From Ichthyophis bannanicus (Eukaryota > Chordata > Amphibia > Gymnophiona > Ichthyophiidae), in contig CM066033.1 in the NCBI GenBank assembly GCA_033557465.1, positions 1,354,987,834-1,355,051,833 of the forward strand: a stretch of DNA of 64,000 nt. The letters are read 5' to 3'. Below the pieces are notes generated by a model. The model was not told where the DNA came from. It ran no database searches and worked only from the letters and a program-made list of their open reading frames with translations. Below, piece by piece: positions 1-10,389 of the stretch. Numbering within the stretch: the stretch's first letter is position 1; each line of letters begins with the position of its first letter. Position numbers and translations under genes: made by a program.

Positions 1-772
1 TTCCATGTATCGAGTCCGGAAGAGCCCTGGTTTTCAGAAGGCGCAGCTGCCGCACCATTCTATGGTTGTGGAATCAGCCATGCATCGTCTGAAGAGCCAG
101 AAGATGCACTCTGCGGTGCCCCCTGGCAGGGAGGCCTGAAGCCTAGATGCCATCGGCAGAAAGTGCTTCCAGGGCTCGATGCTTGCTTGCCGTGTCCAAG
201 CCTACCAGCTGTACATGGGCATGTACTTGCAGGACCTGGCTAAAGAGGTAGCCGGGTTCTCGGCTGGTCTCTACGGGGAACCTTTGCAGAGGTTCCAATC
301 CTTGTCCTCGGGGTTCCGGGAATGTTCTAAATTCATCTCCCGGGCGGCCTAAGATGGCTTCGAGGCTTCAGCCCATATAGCGACGGCCGGCATCGCTGTT
401 CAACGCCAGGCATGGCTACAGTCATTGGACCTTAAGCCATGGGTGCAGGACAAGTTAGTTGATGTCCTATGCCGGGATGAAAACCTCTTCGGCAAGCCCA
501 TAGCTGAAAAGGCTGCTGAGCTCGAGACTGAGACTCTGACGAGGACAAGATTGTCCAGGAAAACTTCTGCCCCTTCTCATAAGAAGAAGGGCTCGGGGAA
601 AAAGGCCTTTTACCCAAGGAAGGTGCCTGCCTACAAACCTTTCCTTCATTATCAGGCCTCCCCAGCTCCCCAGCAGGGTCAGCAGGCCAAGGGGCAGGGA
701 CATGGGCCCCGTAGGCAGAAAGCCCCCAAGCCTCCAGCTCCTGCTCCTACTCAGCAGGGAGGGGGCTTTTGA
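1..772 (+). pseudogene. DIRS-1 gag-like protein, C-terminal part, broken
   Basis: One frame runs from the window edge to a stop at 770-772 and matches the gag C-termini of DIRS-2 and DIRS-3. Shared landmarks are YRVRKSPGFQKAQLPHHSM near base 8, the segment ENLFGKP near base 480, and a basic Lys/Pro/Gln-rich tail ending GGGF. In-frame stops at 137-139 (TGA) and 350-352 (TAA) break it. The likely role is nucleic-acid binding or particle formation, by analogy with DIRS ORF1. The tail overlaps the start of the reverse transcriptase frame, as in the other copies. Confidence 0.8.
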
Positions 773-2280
773 CTCCTTCTGCATAGCCTCTCCACCCCTG
801 CTGGCCCACCTCAGCACAGGGGGTCGCTTGGTCCTGTTTGCCCACCAGTGGCCACCCATCACAAGGGATGCTTGGGTACTGAACATAGTCCAAAAGGGCT
901 ATCTGCTCCATTTCAATGAGGTACCCCCTACCTACTTCCCAGGGGAGCCTCCAAGGCCTCCCCTGCATCAGAAACTCCTTCTCCAGGAACTGCTAGGTCT
1001 GCTTCAAGACAGGGCGGTGGAGCCTGTACCTCCAAACTTGTGGGGATAGGGCTTCTACTCCCGGTACTTTCTTGTGCCAAAGAGGACTGGAAGTCTCTGG
1101 CCCATTCTGGACCTGAGAAATCTCAACAGGTTCTTGGAAAAAGAGAAGTTCAAGATGCTAATTCTTGGAACACTGCTGCCCTACCTCCAGCAGGGAGATT
1201 GGCTATGCTCCTTGGATCTAAAGGATGCGTACACTCACATCCTCATTCATCCAGACCACAGAAAGTACCTCAGGTTCGTGATGGCAGGAAGCCATTTTCA
1301 GTACAGGGTACTGACCTTTGGCCTAACCTCCGCCCCATGAGTTTTCACAAAGTGCCTAGCTGTGGTAGCAGCCTACATGAGAAACCAGGGTATATTTGTC
1401 TTCCCCTACCTGGACGACTGGCTCATCAGGGATCAGACTCTCCAGGAGGCCAGGCAAGCCACCCTCCGTACTGTCTCTCTCCTTCAGCAACTAGGCTTTG
1501 TCATAAACTTTGCAAAGTCCACTTTGCTCCCCTCCCAGAATCTGGAATTCATAGGTTGGATTCCCTGCAAGCGAAGGCTTACTTGCCACAGGGCAGAAAG
1601 GCTGATGAGCTTGGCCAGCCGGTTCATAAGCAACCCACTGGTTTCTGCCAGGCTTTGCCTACGGCTCCTAGGACATATGGCATCGACAGTGCTTGTGACC
1701 CCCAATGCTCGCCTGCATATGCGGCCTGCACAGTGGTGTCTTAGAACTCAGTGGAGGCAGGCCACAGGCAACTTCAGAGACAAAGTAAGGGTGTCCAAAC
1801 CCTTCCTGAACTCCCTGCAGTGGTGGCTACACTCCCCCAACCTGCTACAAGGGGATTCCTTTTCAGGTACCTGTTCCCACAGTGGTACTCACAACCGATG
1901 CCTCTTTGCAGGGCTGGGGTGCACATTGTCTGGACAAGTGCACACAGGGCCTGTGGTCCCCATGGGAGGCCACTCAGCAGATCAACCTGCTGGAACTCAG
2001 GGCGATACGGTTGGCCCTCAAGGCCTTCGTCCATACCCTGGCCCACCAGGCTGTCTTGGTGCAGACAAACAACCAAGTGGCAATGTTTTATGTCAACAAG
2101 CAGGGGGGGCACAGGGTCAAGGCTCCTGTGTCGAGAGGCACAGGCCCTCTGCTCCTTTGCACTTCAGCACAATATGCTGCTCAGGGCTGTCTATCTTCCT
2201 GGCCAGGAAAACTTTCTGGCAGACAGATTGAGCAGGGTCCTACAGCCTCACGAGTGGCAACTGCACCCTTTAGTGGTCCA
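702..2280 (+). pseudogene. DIRS-1 reverse transcriptase and RNase H, broken
   Basis: The reverse transcriptase lies in one frame from 702 to about 1870. It has the DIRS hallmarks GLRPILDLRNLN-like (here SLWPILDLRNLN), DLKDAYTHI, FGLTSAP and the catalytic box YLDDWLI near base 1408. Two in-frame nonsense codons interrupt it: TAG 1047-1049, where the other copies read Gln, and TGA 1338-1340, where they read Arg. RNase H follows in other frames: LTTDASLQGWG near 1884, INLLELRAIRLAL near 1981, and LPGQENFLADRLSR near 2200. At least two frameshifts separate these blocks. Nonsense changes at CAG and CGA positions suggest C-to-T decay. Confidence 0.88.
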
Positions 2281-2686
2281 GACCATTTTTCTGAGATGGG
2301 GACTTCCGTCTTTCGACCTCTTTGCCAGTCCCCTGAACCAGCAGCTGCCCCAGTTCTGCTCCAGGCAGCCACATCCCAAAAGATTGGCAGCGGATGCCTT
2401 CCTGCTCTCATGGTCCCAGGGCCTACTGTATGCGTTCCCTCCCACACCCCTGGTGGCTCGAGCCTTGTTCAAGATTCTAAGGGACAGGGCTTCGGCCATC
2501 TGGGGGGTCATCCTGGTAGCCACCAGATGGCCAAGGCAACCCTGGTTCCCCCTCCTGTTACAGCTGGCGGTGGACACCCCTCTTCCTCTGGGGTTTCAAC
2601 CCGATCTTCTTTCTCAGGATCAGGGATCCCTTCTGCACCCCAATCTCAAAGCTCTCAATTTGATGGCCTGGAGGCTACAAGGGTAG
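2255..2686 (+). pseudogene. DIRS-1 region between RNase H and recombinase (possible methylase-like domain)
   Basis: This frame continues from RNase H and ends at a stop at 2684-2686. It contains FDLFASPLNQQLPQFCS, DAFLLSWSQGLLYAFPP and VATRWPRQPWFPLL. These blocks recur in DIRS-2 (8460-8750) and, decayed, in the old copy at 46780-47010. DIRS elements of this class often carry a DAM-like methylase domain at this place. I see the conserved blocks but no clear methylase motif, so the function stays open. Confidence 0.6.
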
Positions 2687-2697
2687 TGCTGGCTCCC

Positions 2698-3723
2698 TGG
2701 GGCTTGCCTCAGGAAGTCGAGGAGGTTGTCTTAGCTTCAAGGAAGCAATCCACCTGAAATACCTATGCCCTGAAATGGAGGCGGTTCTCCCTGTGGTGTG
2801 ATCAGCGCCAGGAAAACTCCTTCTCCTGTCCTGTGCCAGTGGTGCTTCAGTACCTGCTGCACTTGTCTAATCAGGGTCTTAAGTCCAATTTGGTTAGGGT
2901 ACACCTCTCTGCTCTAGCAGCCCACCACTCAATGGTGGAGGGGCACTCTTTGTCGTCTCACCCTCTGGTGGCCAGGTTCCTCAGAGGCTTGCTCTTGCTA
3001 AAGCCTCCTCTCCGTTCACCTGCCCCTGAGTGGGAGTTGAATGTGGTTTTGCAACCGCTTACTCGCCCACCCTTTGAGCCGATGGCTACGTGCCCTTTTT
3101 GCTTCCTTTCCTGGAAGACTCTCTTCCTAGTGGCCCTGACTTCAGCCAGGCGAGTAAGTGAACTTCAGGCTCTGGTCTGTGACAGGCCATACACCCGTTT
3201 CTATAAGAACAGAGTGGTCCTTAGGACTCATCCTAAATTCCTCCTGAAGGTGGTCTCCTCCTTCCACCTCAACCAGGAGGTGGTTCTTCCAACATTCTTC
3301 CCTAGGCCCCATGCAAGCAGGGCTGAAGAAGTCCTCCACACCCTGGACTGTAGAAGGGCCTTGTCTTTCTACCTAGAGCGTACTAAGGGTCATAGAAGGG
3401 CTACTCAGCTCTTCGTCTCCTTTGACCCAAACAACTTGGGGGTTCCTGTCTCCAAGCATACCTTGTCCATATGGGTGGCGGACTGTATCACCTGGGCTTA
3501 TAGGGCGGCAGACCTTCCCTTGCGGGGTCGAGTTACAGCCCACCGTGTCCGGGCCATGGCTGCATCAGTAGCTCATCTCCGCTCTGTACCGTTGGCAGAC
3601 ATCTGTAGGGCTGCAACTTGGTCCTTAAGCCAGACTTTTGCAGCCCATTACTGCCTGGAGAGGGAGTCACGTAGGGACAGTGCTTTTGGTCAGGCAGTAC
3701 TCCGGAATCTCTTTGAGGTTTAG
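2698..3723 (+). pseudogene. DIRS-1 tyrosine recombinase, nearly open
   Basis: The N-terminal DNA-binding part starts near 2698 (LPQEVEEVVLASRKQST) and has a TGA at 2755-2757 where DIRS-2 reads Arg, plus a shift before 2833. From 2833 to the stop at 3721-3723 the frame is open for 296 residues. All expected catalytic residues are visible: the first Arg in TSARRVSEL, His and second Arg in TAHRVRAMAASVAH, and Tyr in FAAHYCLERESR. It would join the circular DNA copy to the target. The catalytic part looks intact, but no full ORF remains. Confidence 0.88.
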
Positions 3724-3860
3724 GCAACTCCTACCCTCCTGCCCTCTTGTTGGGCTACCGAGGGGTTCTGGTCTCAGTGAAATTCTTTCCTTCATGCTAT
3801 GGCTTCACAGAGGGAGTTTCTTTTTCAGCCTGGGTTCCTGGTAGCCCAGAGCTAGGGAGT

Positions 3861-4032
3861 CACCCATATGTGAGGACTGACTTAAGAACATAAGAACATA
3901 AGAAATGCCATACTGGGTCAGACCGAGGTCCATCAAGCCCAGTATCCTGCTTGGTCCTGGAAAAAGAGTAGTTACTCACCTGTAACAGGTGTTCTCCAGG
4001 AGCAGCAGGAATCAGTCCTCACAACCCTCCCT
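3861..4032 (+). repeat. DIRS-1 internal complementary region, interrupted
   Basis: It reads CACCCATATGTGAGGACTGACTT, then a 62-base foreign insert, then CCTGCTTGGTCCTGG and the reverse complement of the element's right end (GAGTAGTTACTCACCTGTAACAGG). This is the complement of left end joined to right end, the hallmark of DIRS elements, which use it as a template to complete the terminal repeats. Confidence 0.85.
3884..3949 (-). mobile_element. CR1 3' tail fragment inside the DIRS-1 internal complementary region
   Basis: Reverse complement of the CR1 terminal motif also seen at 62125-62180 (CAGTATGGCATATCTTATG-type end with an 8-base repeat). It splits GACTT from CCTGC, which are adjacent in DIRS-2. 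A shared CCTG lies at the junction and no target duplication is visible. Confidence 0.8.
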
Positions 4033-4103
4033 CCTCCCCTGGGAGTTGCAGTTGTACATAGTTCATTTTGTTTTTTGTGCTGTCTTTTAGCTATGTCATC
4101 TGA

Positions 4104-4291
4104 CTGAGCAAGTTGGCACCTTTGGGCGGGAAGGGGACCACGCATGCATGAGTGTATTCCCAAAGGCTTTCTTAGAAAGCTGGGGAAATGCTCCGCATGG
4201 GGGCTCCATCGATGTCGATATCACCCATATGTGAGGACTGATTCCTGCTGCTCCTGGAGAACACCTGTTACAGGTGAGTAACTACTCTTTT
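4104..4291 (+). repeat. DIRS-1 right inverted terminal repeat with terminal extension
   Basis: Reverse complement of the DIRS-2 left repeat (4676-4833), including GGGCGGGAAGGGGACC and CCCATATGTGAGGACTGA, followed by a right-end extension of about 30 bases. The DIRS-1 left repeat lies outside the window. Confidence 0.87.
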
Positions 4292-4545
4292 CTTCTTGTC
4301 CACCCTAGACCCTCAAGTAGCCCCAAGAACCCATGCACCGCTTCTGTCATTCAGGTGGCAAATCATAGCTTAATTAATATGTTAGCCAACTTGATCAATT
4401 TGTCCTTGATTTGTGGTCTCTTTCCAGAAGCTCTGAAGGAGGCTATAGTCTATCCCAAGTTGAAGAAACTAGGCTTGGATTGAGAGATGGTGGAGAATTA
4501 TAGGCCTATTTTTAAATGTCCTGTTTTTAGGGAAGATTATTGCTT
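4292..4545 (+). mobile_element. Old L2-like LINE, reverse transcriptase fragment (piece 1)
   Basis: Translation gives HSLINMLANLINLSLICGLFPEALKEAIVYP and then ENYRPI, the region before and at the first RT block of L2-like LINEs. It has stops. It is followed by a CR1 insertion, and pieces of the same kind of element resume at 11340, 13322, 14316 and 14625. Confidence 0.7.
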
Positions 4546-4673
4546 GGGTTACTGCTTGGTTTGGAAATTGAGTTGGAGACGACAAAGACTACAGGTAAAT
4601 GGAGTTCACTCTGAGGAGAAGGAGGTTACCAGTGGTGTGACCCAGGGATCTGTCCTTGATCTGATTCTTTTTA
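4546..4673 (+). mobile_element. CR1-A fragment, left of the DIRS-2 insertion
   Basis: Translation gives VNGVHSEEKEVTSGVTQGSVL, the CR1 RT motif before the catalytic box. The nucleotide sequence matches 47757-47890 closely until base 4673, where DIRS-2 starts. The CR1 continues at 10390 with FVSDIAEGLSGKVCLFADD, so one RT domain is split in two. Confidence 0.88.
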
Positions 4674-4833
4674 TTCTCCAGGAACAAGCAGGAAGTCAGT
4701 CCTCACATATGGGTGACGTCAGTGCCGACGGAGCCCTCGTACAGAGCAATTCTCCAGCTTTCAAAGAAAGCCTTTGGGATTGCATCGCGCATGCGCGGTC
4801 CCCTTCCCGCCCAAGGGTACCATCTTGCTCAGT
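4674..4833 (+). repeat. DIRS-2 left inverted terminal repeat
   Basis: TTCTCCAGGAACAAGCAGG at the start and CGCGCATGCGCGGTCCCCTT within. It pairs as a reverse complement with 10205-10361 over roughly 155 bases. The U-shaped pair is characteristic of DIRS ends. Confidence 0.92.
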
Positions 4834-5083
4834 TTCCCTATTTCCGTGGAGCCCGACGGACGAAGTCCTACTTCTCTCGTGGAAAAAGTGCATCAAAACT
4901 CCTGAATATTCTCTTCTTTGGGTCGGTTCGACGCCACTTCCCCTTCCCGCCTCGGTTCGGTACACCGGTATCGAGTCCGGTCACTTTTTTTTCAGTTTTT
5001 GTCTTTAGTGACTAGCGTTCACACTTTTTTTCTTTTTCACTGGCAGCCCGGTCGTTTGACCTCGCAGGGCCTTTTTTCCCCCG
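4834..5083 (+). promoter_or_regulatory. DIRS-2 leader between left repeat and gag, with T-tracts
   Basis: About 250 bases without convincing coding potential, containing T-runs at 4984-4990 and 5026-5035 just before the gag ATG at 5084. The same place in DIRS-3 (53600-53815) has similar T-runs. The leader probably holds the element promoter; I see no certain TATA box. Confidence 0.4.
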
Positions 5084-6968
5084 ATGGCTGCCAGTGGGTT
5101 TAAAAAGTGTTGTCGGTGTAAAAGATTAATGTCTCTTACCAACACACATGACTGCTGTCTCCGCTGCCTCGGGCGCGACCATGACCCGAAGGTCTGTGGC
5201 CCATATAGCAAGATGTCCTCTAAGGCACTTAGAAGTAGGCAGCAGCAGCGTGAAAGGATTTTCTCTGAGTCCTCAACCACCTGTGTCTGGACCTCTTCAG
5301 AAGCCTCAACGTCTCGGGAGCTATCTGACTCCGAGCATCGTCGGGGGTCTTCTGAATGGAGATCTCCCTCGTGAGAACACCGGAGGAAGAAGAAACCTGC
5401 AAGGGTGGTATCATTGGATGCCTCTGATCGGCCTGGCTCTTCGCAGGCCAGGTCGCGGAGTCCTGAACCCGCCGCCCCTGGTCCTCGGAGTTGGAGCGGC
5501 CTGAAAAAGTACCTCGCACGGAGCCGGAGATGCCGAGGAAGGTAACTACTGTTGTCTTCGTTGACTCTCCGGGAGAACCGGCATCGGGCCCAACGGTGTC
5601 GGGACCCGAGCCGGAGGCTACGGAGCCGCCTGAGCTCGGTCTCAGAATGGCGGCCTTGGAGCGAAGCATGTCTGCCTTCATGGAGCAGCAACGGGCACTG
5701 ATGGCCGGTCTCACCGGTCGATCCGCCCCGACCACCGGGACCTCAACGTCGAAGTCGACCCCAGAGGCCGAGCCGATCCTCGGCCGAGGTCTCCCTCGAC
5801 CTCCTGTTCAGGACCGAGGTCGTCAACGCCGGTGCCCTCGGTGTCGGGGCTGTCGAGACGGAAGCCCTCATGGCTGGAGCCTATTGATTCCTCCTCGGAG
5901 GACTCGGTATGGGAAATGGAAGACGAAGAGTCCCCTGACACCCACCGGATCCAGTGTGTCCCATCAGACTCGCCGGGGTCTGAGCCTCGGAGAAGGTCCC
6001 CCCCCCCCCCAGGAGGATATCCGGTTCTCGGACTTCGTCAGGGACATGGCCAAGGCTTTGGCATTCCCGACGGACACCGAGGATATGCCTCGAGCTGAGG
6101 AGCTCGAAGCCCTCCAGTATGACTTTCCCCCTCGGGAAGCCCTTAAGGTTACCGGTTCCTCCAAAGTTGGAACGGCTGATGCTCCGCATGTGGGTGTCAC
6201 CCGCCTCGAGGCTGGTTCTCAGCAAGCGGGTCGATTCCATCTATCGAGTCCGCAAGAGCCCTGGGTTCCAAAAGGCACAGCTGCCGCACAACTCCATGGC
6301 TGTGGAATCGGCCATGCACAGGCTCAAGAGCCAAAAAAGGCTCTCCTCTGGCACGCCCTCAGTAGAAAGTGCTACCAGGGCTCGATGCTATCATGCCGTG
6401 TCCAAATATACCAGCTGTAAATGGGCATATACTTGCCGGGACCTGGCAAAGGAGATTACTGGGTTCTCAGCTGGCCTCTCCGAGGAACCCTTGCAGCACT
6501 TCAAGAACTTATCCACTGGGATTCGGGAGTGCTCAAAGTTTATGTCTCGAGCAGCCTATGACGGCTTTGGCGCAGGTAGCCGCAGCCGGCATTGGTGCCC
6601 AACGCCAGGCGTGGCTAATGTCGTCGGACCTATAGCCATGGGTTCAGGACAAGTTGGTCGATTTCCCTTGCCGAGGTGACAACCTTTTTGGCAAACCCAT
6701 GACTGAGAAGGCTGCTGAAATCGAGTCCGAGTACTTGACCCGGACAAGACTCTCCAAGAAGACTTCTGCCCCTTCTAAAAAGAAGGGCTCGTGTAAAAAG
6801 CCCTTTTCCCCGAGGAAGAGTGCTGCTTACCACAACTACCCCACTCACCAGGCCTCCCCAGCTCCCCAACAGGGTCAGCAGGCCAAGGGACAGGGGCATG
6901 GCCCGCATAAGCAGAAGACCCCCAAGACCCAGGCACCATCTCCTTCCCAGCCAGTGGGGGGTTTTTGA
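5084..6968 (+). pseudogene. DIRS-2 gag-like protein with CCHC zinc knuckle, frameshifted
   Basis: The start is the ATG at 5084 (MAASGFKKCCRCKRLMSL). A canonical zinc knuckle C-x2-C-x4-H-x4-C follows (CLRCLGRDHDPKVC, about residues 27-40), suggesting RNA or DNA binding. The frame stops at 5372-5374 and the homology goes on in other frames: 5491-6240 (acidic and Ser/Pro-rich, with FVRDMAKALAFP), then 6230-6640 (YRVRKSPGFQKAQLPHNSM), and finally 6654-6968 (ENLFGKP-type block GDNLFGKPMTEKAAE and a basic GQ-rich tail ending GGF). DIRS-3 and the old copies have the same blocks in the same order, so this is one original gene of about 600 codons. The end overlaps the RT frame. Confidence 0.82.
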
Positions 6969-7827
6969 CTGCCACAGCATAGTCTCTCTCCAACCAGGGG
7001 TGAGGCTATGCACAGGAGGAAGGCTGACCCTGTACGCCCATAGGTGGCCCACAATCACCACAGATACCTGGGTCCTACAAATAGTCCAAAAGGCCTATTT
7101 GCTCCACTTCAACCAGGTACCTCCCTCCTACTTTCCGGGAGAGTCTCTCAGACCCCCTCTACACAGGAATCACCTCCTACAGGAGTTGGCCGGTCTTCTA
7201 GAAGGTCAGGCAGTGGAGCCGGTGCCCCACAGCCTGCAAGGGCAAGGTTTTTACTCTAGGTATTTTCTGATACCAAAGAGAACAGGAGGCCTCCGGCCCA
7301 TCCTCGACCTGCGAAACTTAAACAAGTTCCTGGTGAGGGAAAAGTTCAAGATGCTTTCCCTTGGAATATTGCTGCCTTACCTCCACCAGGGAGATTGGCT
7401 ATGCTCATTAGACCTGAAGGATGCCTATACACACATCCTCATACATCCAAACCACAGACAATATCTCAGATTTGTAGTGGGAGGAAAACATTTTCAGTAC
7501 AGAGTACTTCCATTCAGCCTAGCCTCTGCCCCCAGAGTGTTTACCAAGTGTCTGGTGGTAGTGGCGGCCTTCCTCAGGAACCAGGGAATTTTTGTCTTCC
7601 CGTACCTGGACAACTGGCTCATCAGGGCCCCGTTGCCTCAAGAGGCCCAAAGGGCCACAGCTCGCACTATCAACATACTGCAGCATCTAGGCTTTGTCAT
7701 AAATCAAGCAAAGTCCACTTTGCTCCCTACTCAGAACTTAGAGTTCATAGGAGCAATAGACATCCTTCAAGTGAAGGCTTACCTGCCAGAGGACAGGGCA
7801 CAGAGGCTTCTGGAACTAGTACACTAA
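6820..7827 (+). pseudogene. DIRS-2 reverse transcriptase, open but with altered catalytic box
   Basis: An open frame of 335 residues. Domain landmarks in order are RFLLIPKRTGG-type entry (LIPKRTGGLRPILDLRNLN), LCSLDLKDAYTHILIHP, FSLASAPRVFTKCL and FVFPYLDNWLI. The catalytic box reads YLDN where DIRS-1 reads YLDD, so one metal-binding Asp is lost and activity is unlikely. The frame stops at 7825-7827 where DIRS-1 continues, and RNase H resumes in another frame. The first part overlaps the gag tail, the usual DIRS arrangement. Confidence 0.88.
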
Positions 7828-8535
7828 ATCAGCCCCAAGTCTCAGATATCAGCGAGGCACTTTCTACGCCTTCTAGGACACATGGCCTCCACGGTTCATG
7901 TGACCCCAAACGTCCGTCTCCACATGAGGACAGCTCAGTGGTGCCTCCGCGATCAGTGGACGCAAGCCACAGGGCGACTCAGAGACAGGATCAGAGTGTC
8001 CAAACGACTACTGAAGTCATTGAGCTGGTGGCTTCAGCCATCCAACCTACTCGAGCGAGTGCCTTTCCAGCCTCCCTCGTACACAAGAGTGCTGCTGACA
8101 GATGCATCCCTGCCCATTGCCAGGACTCATGCACTCAGGGGTTGTGGTCTCCTCAAGAGAAGACGCAACAAATCAACCTCTTAGAGCTTCGAGCGATACG
8201 CCTAGCTCTCCAAACCTTCTGTCATGTTCTCTCACATCAGTCTGACTTGGTGCAGATAGACAATCAGATGGCTATGTTATACGTGAACAAGCAGGGAGGG
8301 GGACGGGGTTCTGTATCCTGTGCCAGGAGACACTGGACCTCTGCTACTTTGCAATCCGACAGGGTATGTCTCAAAGCAGTTTACCTGCCAGGTCAGGAGA
8401 ACTTCCTAGCAGACATACTAAGCAGCGTTCTCCAACCTCACGAGTGGCAGCTGAATCCGGAAGTAGACCAGCAGATCTTCCACTGCTGGGGACATCCGTC
8501 CATAGATTTCTTTGCCAGTCCGCAGAATCATTAGT
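7828..8535 (+). pseudogene. DIRS-2 RNase H region, frameshifted
   Basis: Blocks match DIRS-1: HMASTVHVTPNVRLHMRTAQW from 7879, LLTDASL near 8092, INLLELRAIRLALQTF near 8173, and LPGQENFLADILSSVLQPHEW near 8380. The TDAS Asp and the ELRA Glu are present. Frames change near 8100, where the sequence is also shortened relative to DIRS-1. It would remove RNA from the RNA-DNA hybrid. Confidence 0.78.
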
Positions 8536-8857
8536 TGCCCAACTTTTGCTCCATACAGCCACATCCCCAAAGGATGGCTGCAGATGCTTTTCTAATCTCC
8601 TGGTCCATGGGCCTCCTGTATGCGTTTCCTCCCATTCCTCTGGTGGCCCGAACCCTATTCAAAATCCTTTGAGATAAGGCCTCTGTCATTCTGGTAGCTC
8701 CCAGATGGCCAAGACAACCTTGGTTCCCGCTTCTCCTCCAGCTGGCAGTGGAAACCCCACTCCCTCTGGGGACGCAGCCCGACCTCCTGTCCCTGGAGCA
8801 GGGCTCTATCTTACATCCCAACCTCAGGTCCCTCAACCTGATGGCATAGCTGCTCAA
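8536..8857 (+). pseudogene. DIRS-2 region between RNase H and recombinase
   Basis: Same blocks as DIRS-1 2340-2686 (DAFLISWSMGLLYAFPP-like, VAPRWPRQPWFPLLLQLAV-like) in shifted frames with a stop near 8670. Possible remnant of a methylase-like domain; not proven. Confidence 0.5.
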
Positions 8858-9894
8858 AGGGTAGTGCTGGCTCCTCTCCTCCTGCCTAAGAACGTAGAAG
8901 AAGTGTTACTGGCCTCAAGGAAGCAGTCCACTAGGACAACCTATGCCTTCAAGCGTAGGTTTGAGGTGTGGTGTAACCAGCACAATGACAACCCTTTCTC
9001 TTGTCTTGTACCAGTGGTGTTGCAATACCTACTTCACCTCTCAGAATTAGGCCTCAAGTCTAACTCTACCAGGGTCCACCTGAGTGCTTTGTCAGCACAC
9101 CACTCTCCAGTGGAAGGACAACCTCTTTCGGTTCACCCTTGGTGTCCAGATTCCTCAGAGGTCTATTTCTATTAAAACCCCCGGTTTGTCCTCCGGCAAC
9201 CGAGTGGGATTAGAATGTGGTCTTGCAACAGCTTACTCGCCCACCGTTCAAGCCGATGTCCGCTTGCCATCTGCGCTTCCTCTCCTGGAAGGTGCTCTTC
9301 CTGATGGCACTCACATCTGCCAGACGAGTGAGTGAACTACAAGCCCTTGTTTCAGAAAGACCGTACACATGGTTTTATAGAAACAGAGTGGTCCTTCGCA
9401 CTCACCCCAAGTTCCTTCCGAAAGTGGTTTCTCCATTCCACCTCAACCAGGAGGTGGTTCTTCCAATATTCTTTCCCAGACCGCATGCTAGCCGGGCAGA
9501 GGCGGTTCTGCATACCCTTGATTGTAAAAGGGCATTAGCCTTCTACCTGGAGCATACGCGGGGACATCGAAGGGCTACTCAGCTCTTCGTCTCTTATGAT
9601 CCCAGTAAACTGGGGCTACCTTTCTCCAAGCACACGTCCACATGGGTGGCAGACTGCATTGCCTGGGCATATAGGGCAGCTGACCTCCTGTTGCAGGGTC
9701 GAATCACGGCCCACCATGTCAGGGCTAAGGCCGCATCAGTAGCTCACTTCTGCTCTGTTCTGCTGGCAGACATCTGCCAGGCCGACACCTGGTCTTCAAG
9801 CCAGACTTTTGCAGCCCATTACTGCTTGGATAGGGAGTCCCGATGGGACAGTGCTTTCGGCCAGGCAGTACTCCGTAACTTATTTGAGGTTTAG
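8858..9894 (+). pseudogene. DIRS-2 tyrosine recombinase, one frameshift
   Basis: The N-terminal part (VEEVLLASRKQSTRTTYAF, then LQYLLHLSELGLKSN) is open to about 9150. A shift moves the rest to the frame starting at 9217, which is open for 225 residues to a stop at 9892-9894. Catalytic residues are all present: Arg in TSARRVSEL (residue 36 or 37 of that part), His-x-x-Arg in TAHHVRAKAASVAH, and Tyr in FAAHYCLDRESRW. It aligns without gaps to the DIRS-1 enzyme. This is the integrase of the element. Confidence 0.88.
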
Positions 9895-10028
9895 ACAACT
9901 CCTGCCCTCTGGTGTCAGGCTACCCGGGGGTGTTGCGTCTCTGCTGAATTCCTATCACAGCTGCTGCGGCTCTTCTAGAGGGAGCCATTTTTCAGCTAGG
10001 GGTTCTCGGTAGCCTATAGCTAGGGAGT

Positions 10029-10125
10029 CCCATATGTGAGGACTGACTTCCTGTTGTTCCTGGAGAAAGCTTAGTTACTCACTTGTAACAGGTGTTCTCC
10101 AGGGACAGCAGGAATCGGTCCCCAC
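10029..10125 (+). repeat. DIRS-2 internal complementary region
   Basis: It begins CCCATATGTGAGGACTGACTT, runs to GTTCCTGGAGAA (reverse complement of the left end), then AGCTTAGTTACTCACTTGTAA onward (reverse complement of the right end). It therefore mirrors the circle junction. It defines the termini at 4674 and 10389. Confidence 0.93.
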
Positions 10126-10204
10126 GACCCTCCCTCCTCCCCTGGAGTTGCAGTCCTATTTTTTATTTTTATTTATTTTGCCGTCTTTTTAGCTATGTCA
10201 TTTG

Positions 10205-10389
10205 ACTGAGCAAGATGGCACCCTTGGGCGGGAAGGGGACCGTGCATGCGTGATGCAATCCCAAAGGCTTTCTTTGAAAGCTGGGGAATTACTCCACACG
10301 AGGGCTCTGTCGGTGCCGACGTCACCCATATGTGAGGACTGAATCCTGCTGTCCCTGGAGAATACATATTACAGGTTAGTAACTATGCT
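10205..10389 (+). repeat. DIRS-2 right inverted terminal repeat with terminal extension
   Basis: 10205-10361 is the reverse complement of 4676-4833; 10362-10389 is the extra right-end segment found only here and, inverted, in the internal complementary region. Confidence 0.92.

Larger units (their letters stand above)
1..4291 (+). mobile_element. DIRS-1: tyrosine-recombinase retrotransposon, 5' part outside the window
   Basis: Order is gag end, reverse transcriptase, RNase H, tyrosine recombinase, internal complementary region, right inverted terminal repeat, which is the DIRS plan. It aligns along its whole length with DIRS-2 (4674-10389). The right end is set near 4291 because the internal complementary region at 3946-4000 carries the reverse complement of the last bases (GTAACTACTCTTTT). 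The sequence beyond 4291 is an L2-like reverse transcriptase, so the element sits inside an old LINE. All its genes carry stops or shifts, so it is dead by itself. Confidence 0.9.
4674..10389 (+). mobile_element. DIRS-2: terminally complete DIRS retrotransposon
   Basis: About 5.7 kb with left inverted repeat, gag, RT/RNase H, tyrosine recombinase, internal complementary region and right inverted repeat. Both ends are confirmed by the internal complementary region at 10029-10125, which equals the reverse complement of left end plus right end. It splits a CR1 RT domain with no target-site duplication, as expected for recombinase integration. Coding regions carry several frameshifts and one catalytic change (YLDN in the RT), so it is terminally complete but not autonomous. 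Confidence 0.93.
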
